The notes: generated by a model from the sequence alone, not told the origin. A stretch of 59,003 bases of DNA from Candidatus Enterococcus huntleyi (GCF_009933175.1 NZ_MAEJ01000014.1:1-59003); one strand, 5' to 3'; positions 45,859 to 54,520 are shown, counted from the first letter of the stretch. Program-made: numbers and translations.

Positions 45859-46437
45859 ATGAAGTTGGTTACAAATGAAGAGGAAATCAAGCAGCTTGTG
45901 CTGGCGAATCCTCATTTCAAACAAATATTGGGGATTATCGAAGAGTTGCAGTTAGCCGATTGCTGGTTATGTGCGGGGACGATTCGCAATTTTATTTGGA
46001 ATTATTTGTCAGGGAAAGAGGAGTTGGATCAATCGAATGACGTAGATGTCATTTTCTTTGATCCCATGATTAGTTATGAAGAAACGAGTCAACTCGAGCG
46101 TGAGTTGAAGAAAGCTCATCCTCAATTTAATTGGGAATTAAAAAATGAAGTTTACATGCATATGCATAATCCCGATACTGCACCATACAAAAGTACCTAT
46201 GATGCGCTAGCAAAATTTCCGGAAACTTGCACAGCTATTGCGATTCGATTGAAGGATGGGCAAGTGGAGCTGATTGCACCACATGGCGTGGCGGACTTGC
46301 TTCAGTTTATCGTGGCGGCGACGCCTCATTTTAAAACTAGCACGACACGCAAGAAAATCTATCAAGAACGTGTTCAGCAAAAAAACTGGCAAGCTAGATG
46401 GTCACAAATTCAACTGATGGACATGGCTGAAGAGTAA
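45859..46437 (+). CDS. Nucleotidyltransferase family protein (DUF925-like)
   Basis: A 192-residue protein resembling the DUF925/NTP_transf_6 family. CAGTIRNFIWNYLSG near the N terminus and the Asp-x-Asp motif in SNDVDVIFFDP form the usual metal site of this fold; ATPHFKTSTTRKKIYQERVQQKNW is the conserved end. Substrate unknown. The ATG at 45859 has GGAGAGG 8 bases upstream; an upstream TTG at 45841 overlaps that site and is less likely. Confidence 0.85.
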   Translation: MKLVTNEEEIKQLVLANPHFKQILGIIEELQLADCWLCAGTIRNFIWNYLSGKEELDQSNDVDVIFFDPMISYEETSQLERELKKAHPQFNWELKNEVYMHMHNPDTAPYKSTYDALAKFPETCTAIAIRLKDGQVELIAPHGVADLLQFIVAATPHFKTSTTRKKIYQERVQQKNWQARWSQIQLMDMAEE

Positions 46438-46483
46438 GCTGGGGTACACACTTAGTTCTATATACAAAGACGAATGAAAGCAG

Positions 46484-46527
46484 GCTTAGGGAAAGGCGTA
46501 AGATTCGCTCATCACTAAGCTTTTTTT
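46484..46527 (+). terminator. Terminator after the nucleotidyltransferase gene
   Basis: GCTTAG pairs with CTAAGC, with an inner GGCG/CGCT stem, followed by seven T. Confidence 0.78.
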
Positions 46528-46678
46528 GTTATCGGAGAGCGCATAGTATGAGTAGTGATTAAGGGAATAAGTGGAACGATAATTAGAATTATTAATCAGA
46601 AACAAGCGAATCCTGTATTTTTTTGTCAGAGTGTGATACAGTAAAAACGAAAGTATGTTCGTATGCGAGGTGAAGGCG

Positions 46679-47368
46679 ATGAAAACTAAGCTGACTAGTG
46701 AGATGGAGATTTCTTTGTATGAATATTGTCTAGAATTAGGAGCAGTTGTGGTTGAAGAAGTGACTATGCCAGACGACAGAGGGATTGTGGACACACTGAG
46801 CTGTTTCATGAAACCAGATGGAACAAGGGAATGGCGATGCTATGAGCTGAAAGTTTCTAAAGCTGATTTTCGTTCAAAAGCAAAATTATCCTTTGTGGGA
46901 CATTATAATTATTATGTCTTACCGAAAGAGTTATATGAGCAGGTTAAGTTAGAGATTCCTAGCGAGATTGGCGTCCTAGTGTATCAACCTTTTGTCGCTG
47001 AAGAAGCAATTGATGCACCAGGGACGTTTATTGTGGCCAAAAAGCCCCAGAGAAAAGAGTTGGAAGTAGCTGAAGAATCACTGACCAATCGGTTTATGGC
47101 CTCTTTATTTAGAGAAGTCAGGAAGGCGAAACGGATGGAGAAGGGGACTCGATATTTTTCCACCGAAGAAATTTATGAAGAATTAAAAGTACGGACGACC
47201 TATCTAGATGTGACTGGCGAGGCTTCGGTGTATGAAACATTTTTAGCTGAGATTGAAAATCAAACAATTGTCGAGTTGACTGAAGAATTATCTGCCTTGC
47301 AAAAAGAGTATGAACTTTTGAGAAACCAACATACAGTTCGCCGGCGCGCGACTGAACCTTTGGAGTGA
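46679..47368 (+). CDS. Putative PD-(D/E)XK nuclease-like protein (MmcB/sce7726-like)
   Basis: A 229-residue protein. The N-terminal half looks like a restriction-endonuclease fold: Glu-rich strand VVVEEV, Asp in GIVDTLSCF, then YELKVSKADF supplying Glu-x-Lys, then LSFVGHYNYYVLP. The C-terminal half is helical and charged, with a coiled-coil-like end (ELTEELSALQKEYELLR). I infer a DNA-related function but know no close relative. ATG at 46679 has GAGGTGAAGG; the ATG at 46655 would add eight residues. It ends three bases before the next gene, so they form a pair. Confidence 0.6.
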   Translation: MKTKLTSEMEISLYEYCLELGAVVVEEVTMPDDRGIVDTLSCFMKPDGTREWRCYELKVSKADFRSKAKLSFVGHYNYYVLPKELYEQVKLEIPSEIGVLVYQPFVAEEAIDAPGTFIVAKKPQRKELEVAEESLTNRFMASLFREVRKAKRMEKGTRYFSTEEIYEELKVRTTYLDVTGEASVYETFLAEIENQTIVELTEELSALQKEYELLRNQHTVRRRATEPLE

Positions 47369-47371
47369 GCG

Positions 47372-48319
47372 ATGATGTATTACCCTTATATACGTGGCAA
47401 ACAATTTGATTTATTGGCATTAAATGAAGCCTTAAACCGAAATGTACTGTCAGAAAAAATACAACCAATTATTGAACCGGTCAAAGATTCAGCAACAATC
47501 AAGAAGACGATCCGTTTATTTCAAGAAAAGAATCATCCGCTGTATGTTATTCAAAATCCCCAAGTCGGTCAGTATAAGCGGTTTGAAAAGCCTGTTCATA
47601 CCTGGGATTTCATACAAGACAATGCCGTCAAGCCAGCACGTATTGTTACCGCCGAGAATGCCTATGAATCTCTCGGATTGGCGATGCCGTGCTATGTGTT
47701 TGATAGTGATCAGCCGTTACGACAACCAAGTATGCTCCAGAAATTTGCTGAACTAGATGGGGTAAAGTTGATTCCTGATCAGAGTCGCTTCCGCATTTGG
47801 TTTCCAGAAAATAAAATCATTTTACATGACGCCTTCCATTTGCCAAGTAGTAGTGATTATTGGGTTAAGTCGGATGATTTTTACTCGGATCATCATCTAT
47901 ATTACAAAGAAGATGGCTATGCTGGATTTGCTGATTTTACAATTGATGACCAGATTTATTCCGATAAAGGGTTCCCGAGTAAAGCTATTACGATACATCT
48001 AACCTATTTTGATGCGTACGGAAATATTCGGGTAAAGCATTTTTTCTCTGAGAGTAATGATGGCTGGGGTAATCAAGCAGACAAGTTTTTTGAAGCTCTG
48101 GACAAATTAGTACTTTGGACTAGACGAAATGCGGACCAATTACTGATTACTGAAGGTTTGCAAGAACTATTATACTATCAAACAATGAGAAAATTCCCTG
48201 GCTTAGGAAGCATTAAAAAGTGGAGCTTGTTGCATCACTTAGAATTAGTAAGTGCGTATTTAGAAGAGGGTCGAAAATGGAAAAAGCGGTCAAAAAACCA
48301 ATTTTCTCTCGCTGAATAA
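47372..48319 (+). CDS. sce7725-family-like protein
   Basis: A 315-residue protein beginning MMYYPYIRGKQFDLLALNEA, which resembles the sce7725/beta-protein group, in which the N-terminal YYPYxRGKQ is typical. Other visible parts: IQPIIEPVKDS, ITIHLTYFDAYGNIRVKHFFSESNDGWGNQADKFFEAL. No catalytic motif is obvious. It follows the putative nuclease directly, as these proteins often sit beside a nuclease-like partner; a defence role is possible but unproven. Two adjacent ATGs could serve as start. Confidence 0.6.
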   Translation: MMYYPYIRGKQFDLLALNEALNRNVLSEKIQPIIEPVKDSATIKKTIRLFQEKNHPLYVIQNPQVGQYKRFEKPVHTWDFIQDNAVKPARIVTAENAYESLGLAMPCYVFDSDQPLRQPSMLQKFAELDGVKLIPDQSRFRIWFPENKIILHDAFHLPSSSDYWVKSDDFYSDHHLYYKEDGYAGFADFTIDDQIYSDKGFPSKAITIHLTYFDAYGNIRVKHFFSESNDGWGNQADKFFEALDKLVLWTRRNADQLLITEGLQELLYYQTMRKFPGLGSIKKWSLLHHLELVSAYLEEGRKWKKRSKNQFSLAE

Positions 48320-48353
48320 TAACTAAATTCTATATTTCAATAGGAGTATTTGG

Positions 48354-48359
48354 TATACT
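48354..48359 (+). promoter_or_regulatory. Extended -10 promoter of the GNAT gene
   Basis: TGG followed by TATACT (48354-48359), 30 bases before the start codon; no clear -35. Confidence 0.45.
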
Positions 48360-48389
48360 TTTCTAAAATTAGTCTAAGAGGTGTTTATG

Positions 48390-48908
48390 ATGGAAATCAC
48401 ATTGAGACGAGCAGAAAAAGCAGATTGTCCAGAAATAATGAAAATAATTCAGCAAGCAAAGGCATTTTTAGCGCATCAAGGGTCACCGCAATGGCAAAAC
48501 GGCTACGGACCAACAGAAGAGGCGATTCTAAAAGATATCGAGAAAGGTGAGAGCTACGTCTTGGTAGTCGATAACCAGATTGTCGGCACAGCTGCGTTAG
48601 TTTCAGGAATCGATCCAGTCTATACGGCGATTACTGAAGGAAACTGGCAGACCACAGATACTGCCTATTTGTCCATCCATCGAGTGGCAATTGATGGCAC
48701 AATCCGTGGTAGAGGATTAGCCAAAGAGTTATTGACAGGTTTGATCCAGGAAGCCAGCGCTATGGGCATCCACGATATCAGGATTGACACCTATCCAAAA
48801 AATGAACCAATGGAAAAAGCAATCTTTGCGAGTGGTTTTACGTATCAAGGAGAAGTAGAATTTCCGATTCCTCACGGGGAGAGAAAAGCCTATCAATACC
48901 TTGTATAA
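48390..48908 (+). CDS. GNAT family N-acetyltransferase
   Basis: A 172-residue acetyl-CoA-dependent acetyltransferase. The N terminus ITLRRAEKADCPEIMKI and the acetyl-CoA loop IRGRGLAKELLTGLIQEA are typical, followed by IRIDTYPKNEPMEKAIFASGFTYQG split at the usual beta-5 position. Substrate unknown. Two adjacent ATG codons (48387 and 48390) follow TAAGAGG; the second has the better spacing. Confidence 0.9.
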   Translation: MEITLRRAEKADCPEIMKIIQQAKAFLAHQGSPQWQNGYGPTEEAILKDIEKGESYVLVVDNQIVGTAALVSGIDPVYTAITEGNWQTTDTAYLSIHRVAIDGTIRGRGLAKELLTGLIQEASAMGIHDIRIDTYPKNEPMEKAIFASGFTYQGEVEFPIPHGERKAYQYLV

Positions 48909-48913
48909 AAAAA

Positions 48914-48993
48914 TAGTGTCCGTTACTCAATGGAAGGGAAAAGCGCAATTGTAGACATTTTCCCATATGGAGTAACGGGCACTTCATTTTTTT
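48914..48993. terminator. Bidirectional terminator
   Basis: AGTGTCCGTTACTC (48915-48928) pairs with GAGTAACGGGCACT, and GGGAAAA with TTTTCCC inside; runs of A and T flank it. It serves the GNAT gene and the converging kinase gene. Confidence 0.85.
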
Positions 48994-48994
48994 A

Positions 48995-49558
48995 TTAAAT
49001 TTTTGATTGTTTAGGGAGTTGATTTAGGAAGTCATTCTTTAATTCTTCGACAGGCTTCTCAGCATCTAAGAAGATGGCTTCAGGAATCGATTTGATGGCT
49101 TCTTTTTCTTTCAAATCATTTTCAAAGAGAAGGACGCGCTTATCGATCTCTGTTCGAGACTCTTCACGTAAATGTAGCCGTTCAATTATGGTTTCTTTTG
49201 AGACTGTTAAAAATACAGGAATCACAGAAGAACCATATTTTTTTCGTAAGTTCCAGAAACCAGTGGGAGTTAATGCATCATAGCAATCAGCTTCGGCTAA
49301 CTTTTCTTCTAAGGTTTCTTTTGCAACCCCATAATAGGACGTGCCATAACAATCATATTCGGCAAATTTTTGATCAGCGATCATCTGGGTGAAGCAATCA
49401 TTTGTAACAAAATAATAATCAACACCTTCCTGTTCGCCCGGACGAATAGGTCGTGTCGTATAAGATATAATTTTCTGGTCCTTTGCAAATAGCGCATTGG
49501 CCAAGGTTGTTTTTCCGGAGCCACTAGGGCCGATGAATAGGTAGCAATGATGTTGCAT
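48995..49558 (-). CDS. Guanylate kinase-like P-loop protein
   Basis: A 187-residue P-loop kinase of the guanylate-kinase type: Walker A GPSGSGKTTLANAL, then ISYTTRPIRPGEQEGVDYYFV, which is the GMP-binding block of guanylate kinases. Beyond residue 90 it departs from Gmk. It may be a paralogue with a different nucleotide substrate rather than the essential guanylate kinase. Aligned with a TAAGGAGA site before the ATG. Confidence 0.78.
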   Translation of the reverse strand: MQHHCYLFIGPSGSGKTTLANALFAKDQKIISYTTRPIRPGEQEGVDYYFVTNDCFTQMIADQKFAEYDCYGTSYYGVAKETLEEKLAEADCYDALTPTGFWNLRKKYGSSVIPVFLTVSKETIIERLHLREESRTEIDKRVLLFENDLKEKEAIKSIPEAIFLDAEKPVEELKNDFLNQLPKQSKI

Positions 49559-49995
49559 CGAAATCTCTCCTTAAATAAGTCTAAAATAAGCTGGACTGTT
49601 TGTTATTCAGTATAACGTATCTTCTTAAGTAGAACCAACCGAAAAAAGTGTGTGTGATGTGGCGATGAAGGTTTCTTTCAGTTGAGGTGATTTGTTAGCG
49701 GTTTCGTCTGAAGGGAAATGCTCTCACAAGTAGTCGAGGCAAGTCTTGAGGCCTCTTTATAGTTCTTTACAATAAAAGCCCGTTATTTCTATTTGTTTAT
49801 TAAAAAAAATACTTTCAATTAAATTGAAAAAAAGATTTACAAAGTCAGTGTTTATCAGCTACTATTAAGATATCTAAAGTTGTTTTAAGTGATGATTGGG
49901 GATGATTAGCACTTGAAATTTTTAGAAAAATGAGCGAGCTTCTTGGCATTGTAATCGATTGTCAGCTTATAGGGGTATAAGCTTTCAAGTATTTG
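49559..49995. other. Intergenic region before a hypothetical gene
   Basis: About 440 AT-rich bases. TTTACA (49836-49841) and TACTAT (49860-49865), 18 bases apart, could be a promoter for the next gene. A hairpin TTTCAAT/ATTGAAA lies just before it. Nothing else is recognised. Confidence 0.5.
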
Positions 49996-50451
49996 ATGGA
50001 AATCCGATCCATTGCCAGGCGTAGAGGTCGTTACTATGGGGAGCGTGACTACATGTATTTATGGGAATTAGAAGTAGAAGGTTATTTTTTTAAGAAGAGA
50101 GCACGTGAGGTATCATCTGAACGAGAAATTTTTTTAGTCGAAAAGTTCACGAACATTGCCAAAAGAATCAAGCGACTCATGTCGGCAATTACACCAAGCA
50201 ATTGCGTTGATAGTTTGAAGACGATCATCAAAGAAGAAGGAAAATTAAATCTGTGTTTATTTTATCTCACAGAAGAAGCCTTTGATAACGATCATAGTCA
50301 GTTGAATGAGCTGGAGCAGCGGATTGAAAAAGATTATATGGATTATTTGGCTTTTATTGATTCAAAAACACAATTTGAATGTGATCAGTTTCTATTATTA
50401 AATACAATTCTTGCTGAAAAAAATAACGACAAAGAAGCACAACTCGTCTAA
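49996..50451 (+). CDS. Hypothetical protein, 151 residues
   Basis: No family recognised. The N terminus is basic (MEIRSIARRRGRYYGERDY), the rest is mostly charged helices with no membrane segment or signal peptide. The ribosome site before the first ATG is weak; an internal ATG at 50053 has GGGGAG at a better distance and would remove 19 residues. A terminator-like hairpin lies 130 bases after the stop. Coding is supported by an ORF much longer than chance and normal-looking codon use, not by homology. Confidence 0.55.
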   Translation: MEIRSIARRRGRYYGERDYMYLWELEVEGYFFKKRAREVSSEREIFLVEKFTNIAKRIKRLMSAITPSNCVDSLKTIIKEEGKLNLCLFYLTEEAFDNDHSQLNELEQRIEKDYMDYLAFIDSKTQFECDQFLLLNTILAEKNNDKEAQLV

Positions 50452-50586
50452 AATTACTGATGAATTTTTGTAGTTGGTTAACAGAATTTTGAGTAATCTA
50501 TGTCTGTTGATGAAAAATATAATAACTTGGCACGGTACAATAAATTAATCAGTCCTATCCGAATAAAGAATTAATAAACAGTAAGG

Positions 50587-50630
50587 AACTAGAAGGTCGC
50601 TTTCACTTAAAGCAATTTTCTAGTTTTTTT
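50587..50630 (+). terminator. Terminator
   Basis: AACTAGAA pairs with TTCTAGTT, with an inner GCTTT/AAAGC stem, followed by seven T. Confidence 0.82.
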
Positions 50631-50878
50631 CAGAATAAATAGTTCGCTCTGCGTATTCTATTTTGAAAGGCAGATAAGATTGGGCTGACTCAGTTGAGAA
50701 GTCAAAATCGATACTAAAAATAAGTGACTAATGGTTCCGCAAATAAGAGTATTGGGTGGAGCGAAAGAGCGCTAAATTGGTGCTATAAGGTACTAAAATT
50801 ACTCGGATTAGGTGTTCTAATCATTAATATGAGTAATAAATCTAGTTTTTAATTATTATGAAAGAAAAATTGTAGATT

Positions 50879-50908
50879 TTGACAAAAAACTATTTCCGAT
50901 AGGATAAA
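50879..50908 (+). promoter_or_regulatory. Promoter of the wall hydrolase gene
   Basis: TTGACA (50879-50884), 18 bases, GATAAA (50903-50908). A strong AAGGAGG site lies before the ATG at 50962. Confidence 0.55.
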
Positions 50909-50961
50909 TTGTGTTATTATATATAAAGGAGAAGTATCTTTAAAAAGGAGGAATTATCTAA

Positions 50962-53148
50962 ATGAGTAAGCGAAATAGCCTAAAATTTAAACAATCCATT
51001 GCTGTCTTTAGTGTAGCAGCAATCATTTTTACTCAATCGGCACCAGCTTTTGCCAATGTTGAGAATATAACTGATAATATAAACGCGACAAGCGTAGAAC
51101 AAATTGAATCACCAGAAGCTGAGCCAGTAACTGAGGTTCAAGCTGAAGTACCAGCAAACGTTGAAGTGCCAGCGGATCCTGAAGTGGTTGCAGTAGATCC
51201 AGTTGAACCGGTAGAACCAACAGAACCGGTTGTGCCAGAAACGCCAGAAGTACCAGAAACACCAGCAGTATCAGAAGCGCCAGAGGTACCAGCGGAGGAT
51301 CCTTCAACAGAACCTGAAGCGCCCGTCGAAAATTCAAGTGAGCCTGAGCAATCAACAGAGACGACTGAATCGTCAACGACTGATTCATCTTCTTCAACAG
51401 ACTCTAGCACAGAATCAAGCACAACTACAGACTCAACTAGTTCGTCAGATACAAGCTCGACTGAATCAAGCACAACAGATTCAAGTTCTAGTTCAACTAA
51501 CTCTAGTTCAACAGAATCAAGCTCGGTCGGATCAAGTTCAACGGGGAATACAACAACACCTAGTTCTTCTGCAACAACGACACCTAGTAGTAGTAAAGAG
51601 ACACCTGCGAATCCATCAGGAACAGCAACTGGCTCAGACACAAATTCTATATTAGATCGTTCGTTACAGGTTGATAGCTTAACTGATTCTGATTTAAATG
51701 GTTATGAATTACCTCTATTGAGCTCATTAGATAATACAAAAATGGCTGCAGTTATTGCTGAGTCATTAAAACAGCTGAATAAACCTTATGAAAAAGATGC
51801 GCAAGGACCAGACTCATTTGACAATGTTTTATTCACTGACTACATCTATAGTGAATTATTTACAACTTCAATCGGTAAAACATTTGAAGAACAAGTTGAA
51901 TTTGGGACTAAAATTGCTGCAGCTACAGCGAAACCAGGCGATTTATTATTCTGGGAATCTGATGGCGAAATCACTAAAGTCGGCATCTATCTTGGTGAGC
52001 AAAAAGTGATTTTTGTGGGAACTGAAGCTGCTAAAGAAGAAGATAACAAAGTAAAAATCGCGACAGTTGTCATCACTGATGAAGAAACTAAAGGCGAAGC
52101 ATTGCCTGCTTATGCAGTGGATGTACTCAAAAATTTAAGTCTAAATACTTATGGTGAAAAAGTAGTTAAAACATATGCAGCAACCTTGAATTTTGCTAAA
52201 AATCCAACGACTGAGAACTTTGTCGAAGTGATTGGCGAAGATGCTAGAAAATTGGGTCTTGAATATGATGTCTTTGCTTCTGTCATGATTGCGCAAGCGA
52301 TTTTAGAGAGTGGTTCAGGCAGTAGTGGATTAGCTAGTGCACCTCATTACAATTTATTTGGAATTAAAGGTTCATTTAATGGGAAATCTGCTGTCTATAC
52401 GACAAATGAAGATGATGGAAATGGAAACTTATACGAGATTAAATCTGCGTTCAGAAGTTATTCTAGTTACCGTGATTCACTCTCAGACTATGTCAAATTA
52501 CTTCGTGGCGGTATTTCTGGAAATAGCCAATTCTATAAAGGCGTATGGCGCTCAGAGGCTAAAAATTACTTGCAAGCGACAGAAGCTTTGACTGGGAAGT
52601 ATGCGACAGATACACAGTATAGCAATAAACTAAACTCAATTATTGCTGCTTATAACCTAACTCGTTTTGATGAACCGGATGAATCGACTAAGACTGGTAC
52701 GCAGACAAGTATGATTATTCAAGCACGTGATCAAATTCCAACTGCTTACAGAGAAAAAATGATTTATGCTGATTTTGATGGGGTAAATTACAATACTTCT
52801 GGCTCTTATCCAGTCGGACAATGTACTTGGTATGTTTACAATCGTTTTGCACAATTACGTAAAACCGTTGATGAATATATGGGTAACGGAGGAGAATGGG
52901 GCGCTAAAGGTGCTGCATTAGGTTATGAAGTGACAAGTGAACCAACAGTTGGTTACGCGATTAGCTTCCACCCAGGTGTTGCTGGCTCAAGTGCTATTTA
53001 TGGCCACGTAGCATTTGTTGAAGCTATTGGACCAGATGGCATCCTGATTTCTGAAGGAAATGTCGTAAGTCCGGATGTTGTTTCTTACCGAGTAATTCCA
53101 ATGTCTCTTGCTAAATCAGATTCAGTAGATTACATCGCACCAAAATAA
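50962..53148 (+). CDS. Secreted peptidoglycan hydrolase: degenerate NlpC/P60 + glucosaminidase + CHAP
   Basis: A 728-residue secreted protein. Signal peptide (about 1-32, ending AFA), a long low-complexity region first Val/Pro/Glu-rich then Ser/Thr/Asp-rich (about 40-230), an NlpC/P60-like domain (about 262-365), a GH73 glucosaminidase domain (about 410-570; catalytic Glu449 in AQAILESG) and a C-terminal CHAP amidase/endopeptidase domain (Cys621 in GQCTWYV, His682 in GHVAFVE). In the NlpC-like domain the catalytic Cys position is Asn288 (FDNVL instead of FDCSG) and the catalytic His is Lys339 (KVGIYLG), so this part should be inactive and may bind the wall. It probably acts in wall turnover or cell separation. 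Confidence 0.88.
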   Translation: MSKRNSLKFKQSIAVFSVAAIIFTQSAPAFANVENITDNINATSVEQIESPEAEPVTEVQAEVPANVEVPADPEVVAVDPVEPVEPTEPVVPETPEVPETPAVSEAPEVPAEDPSTEPEAPVENSSEPEQSTETTESSTTDSSSSTDSSTESSTTTDSTSSSDTSSTESSTTDSSSSSTNSSSTESSSVGSSSTGNTTTPSSSATTTPSSSKETPANPSGTATGSDTNSILDRSLQVDSLTDSDLNGYELPLLSSLDNTKMAAVIAESLKQLNKPYEKDAQGPDSFDNVLFTDYIYSELFTTSIGKTFEEQVEFGTKIAAATAKPGDLLFWESDGEITKVGIYLGEQKVIFVGTEAAKEEDNKVKIATVVITDEETKGEALPAYAVDVLKNLSLNTYGEKVVKTYAATLNFAKNPTTENFVEVIGEDARKLGLEYDVFASVMIAQAILESGSGSSGLASAPHYNLFGIKGSFNGKSAVYTTNEDDGNGNLYEIKSAFRSYSSYRDSLSDYVKLLRGGISGNSQFYKGVWRSEAKNYLQATEALTGKYATDTQYSNKLNSIIAAYNLTRFDEPDESTKTGTQTSMIIQARDQIPTAYREKMIYADFDGVNYNTSGSYPVGQCTWYVYNRFAQLRKTVDEYMGNGGEWGAKGAALGYEVTSEPTVGYAISFHPGVAGSSAIYGHVAFVEAIGPDGILISEGNVVSPDVVSYRVIPMSLAKSDSVDYIAPK

Positions 53149-53171
53149 ATCAATTTATTTCATTGAAAAGT

Positions 53172-53201
53172 AAAGTCTGCCGATCAGTGGCAGACTTTTT
53201 T
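53172..53201 (+). terminator. Terminator of the wall hydrolase gene
   Basis: AAAGTCTGCC pairs with GGCAGACTTT around a GATCAGT loop, followed by five T. Confidence 0.9.
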
Positions 53202-53360
53202 ATTAGAACCAAAATAAACGAATGAGTAATTTAGTGGATTAGACGATGTGAATGACAGGTTGGTTGTCTCTGACTATTACACAAGTTATCTACTGAGCTG
53301 AAGCTCAATCAAATAAAAGGTTAAATAAATTGAATGAATGAAAAAAAGTTCGAATTGAGG

Positions 53361-53389
53361 TTGTCTCAGGCAACAACAATTGCTATTAT
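53361..53389 (+). promoter_or_regulatory. Promoter of the 61-residue protein gene
   Basis: TTGTCT (53361-53366), 17 bases, TATTAT (53384-53389) with a TGC extended -10. Confidence 0.65.
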
Positions 53390-53413
53390 TAAAACTGTAA
53401 AGGAAGGTGCCTA

Positions 53414-53599
53414 ATGAATAAACGGTTAAAAAAGAAACAAGCGTATAAAAAATATATTCGAGACATTTTTATCGGTTATGAAACAATGCTAGAAAATCCA
53501 TCATTGGATGAATTGAAATTCCAATATTTACATGAAGAAACGATTCTTAAAAGAGATGAAAAACGACAAATTCGTTTTATTACCCGTGATAAAGACTAA
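53414..53599 (+). CDS. Small basic protein of unknown function, 61 residues
   Basis: MNKRLKKKQAYKKYIRDIF begins a highly charged, Lys-rich, probably helical protein with no membrane segment. No family recognised. It has its own good promoter, an AAGGAAGG site at the right distance and a strong terminator, so expression as an independent gene is well supported even though function is not. Confidence 0.65.
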   Translation: MNKRLKKKQAYKKYIRDIFIGYETMLENPSLDELKFQYLHEETILKRDEKRQIRFITRDKD

Positions 53600-53643
53600 T
53601 TTAGCCAGTCTTTTATTTCCATATCAGGGTGTATAACTATCAC

Positions 53644-53685
53644 AAGTGCTAGGAAGCTTTTCTTAATAAGCTTCCTAGCACTTTT
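53644..53685 (+). terminator. Strong terminator after the small gene
   Basis: AAGTGCTAGGAAGCTT (53644-53659) is exactly complementary to AAGCTTCCTAGCACTT (53668-53683), followed by TT. Confidence 0.85.
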
Positions 53686-53702
53686 CATCTATCCAAAATC
53701 GG

Positions 53703-53768
53703 TGCTATGCCATTTTACTTTGCTTTTTATTTCACAAAATACGCAACTAGCCACAACTATATAGAAAG
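53703..53768 (+). repeat. Intergenic repeat, right cluster copy 1 (3' part)
   Basis: Carries the TTTTAC block and the right arm CGCAACTAGCCACAACT (53742-53758); 22 bases around the arm are nearly identical to 54041-54062. The left half of the unit is not seen here. Confidence 0.7.
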
Positions 53769-53834
53769 AGGTTAGTTTTCTCTTCATTAAATCATAAGAT
53801 TGAAGAATATAAATGCTAGAAACCTTGTGAAATT

Positions 53835-54060
53835 GGGATTCTATGATGAATATTTATCAAAGTCATCTGAGTTAAATTCATATTTTTCTGAAAATTAGAG
53901 TCTTTTGCGTTTTTTTCAACTTGTGGCTAGTTGCGGTGTTTTTACGTATTTTAATAGAAACAAAAATAGTAAGAATCCACTGGCTAGTGGCTTTTCCCTT
54001 TAAAAAACCCTTTTTTACCCCGGTTTTTACAACAAATGATACGCAACTAGCCACAACTAT
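53835..54060 (+). repeat. Intergenic repeat, right cluster copy 2 (complete)
   Basis: A unit of about 226 bases, homologous in block order to 180-414. Left arm AACTTGTGGCTAGTTGCG at 53918-53935, right arm CGCAACTAGCCACAACT at 54042-54058, interior of about 106 bases with AAGAATCCA, a small CCACT/AGTGG hairpin and two TTTTTAC blocks. The arms differ from those of the left cluster, but complementarity within the copy is kept. Confidence 0.75.
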
Positions 54061-54216
54061 TTAAAAAGTAGACTTTTTTATGCTCTTTTATTCTGTTTTA
54101 AATAACGAATTAAAAGTTATCAGATTTCCCAGCTATTGAAGTGAACCGACAAATACATATAGTCCATCATTCATAGTTTAAATTTCCAATTTTTTTCAAG
54201 TTATGCAAAAAAATGT

Positions 54217-54245
54217 TTGACAAGCATCGGCATTTCATGTAAATT
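54217..54245 (+). promoter_or_regulatory. Promoter of the T-box/met operon
   Basis: TTGACA (54217-54222), 17 bases, TAAATT (54240-54245). It starts the leader holding both T-boxes. Confidence 0.6.
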
Positions 54246-54269
54246 ATAAAACAATAAGAAATATAACAT

Positions 54270-54520
54270 TCCGATGAGAAGGAAAGTACATTTTATTAAT
54301 TTTAAAGAGAGACTCTGGTTGGTGAGAAGAGTTATTGAGATAAGATGGAAAATGGCCTTTGAGGGTAATTGTCGATAAGTAGGCAAGTTTCGGGTAGCTC
54401 TCCGTTATCAAGAGCACCAATGAGTTAGTTGGGTTTAAGGAAAGCCATGGCTTTCGAAAAAAGGTGGTACCGCGAGCAATCGTCCTTTTATCAGTTCAGT
54501 CTGATAGAAGGGCTTTTTTT
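54270..54520 (+). promoter_or_regulatory. T-box riboswitch 1, methionine specifier
   Basis: A T-box leader that senses uncharged tRNA and prevents termination. The stem I specifier is ATG at 54352-54354 in the context GAAAATGGCC, so tRNA-Met is expected. The T-box consensus AGGTGGTACCGCG is at 54462-54474. The terminator hairpin CCTTTTATCAG/CTGATAGAAGG with seven T follows (54484-54520). Confidence 0.85.

Larger units (their letters stand above)
50452..50961. other. Intergenic region before the wall hydrolase
   Basis: About 510 bases without a gene. It contains a terminator at 50587-50630 and the hydrolase promoter at 50879-50908; the part between is AT-rich and featureless. Confidence 0.6.

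Noticed and set aside
51138-51641. Minus-strand ORF of 167 codons opposite the wall hydrolase
   Set aside because: It is a by-product of the low-complexity Ser/Thr/Pro/Glu codons of the real gene; its own sequence is only Val/Glu/Ser repeats.
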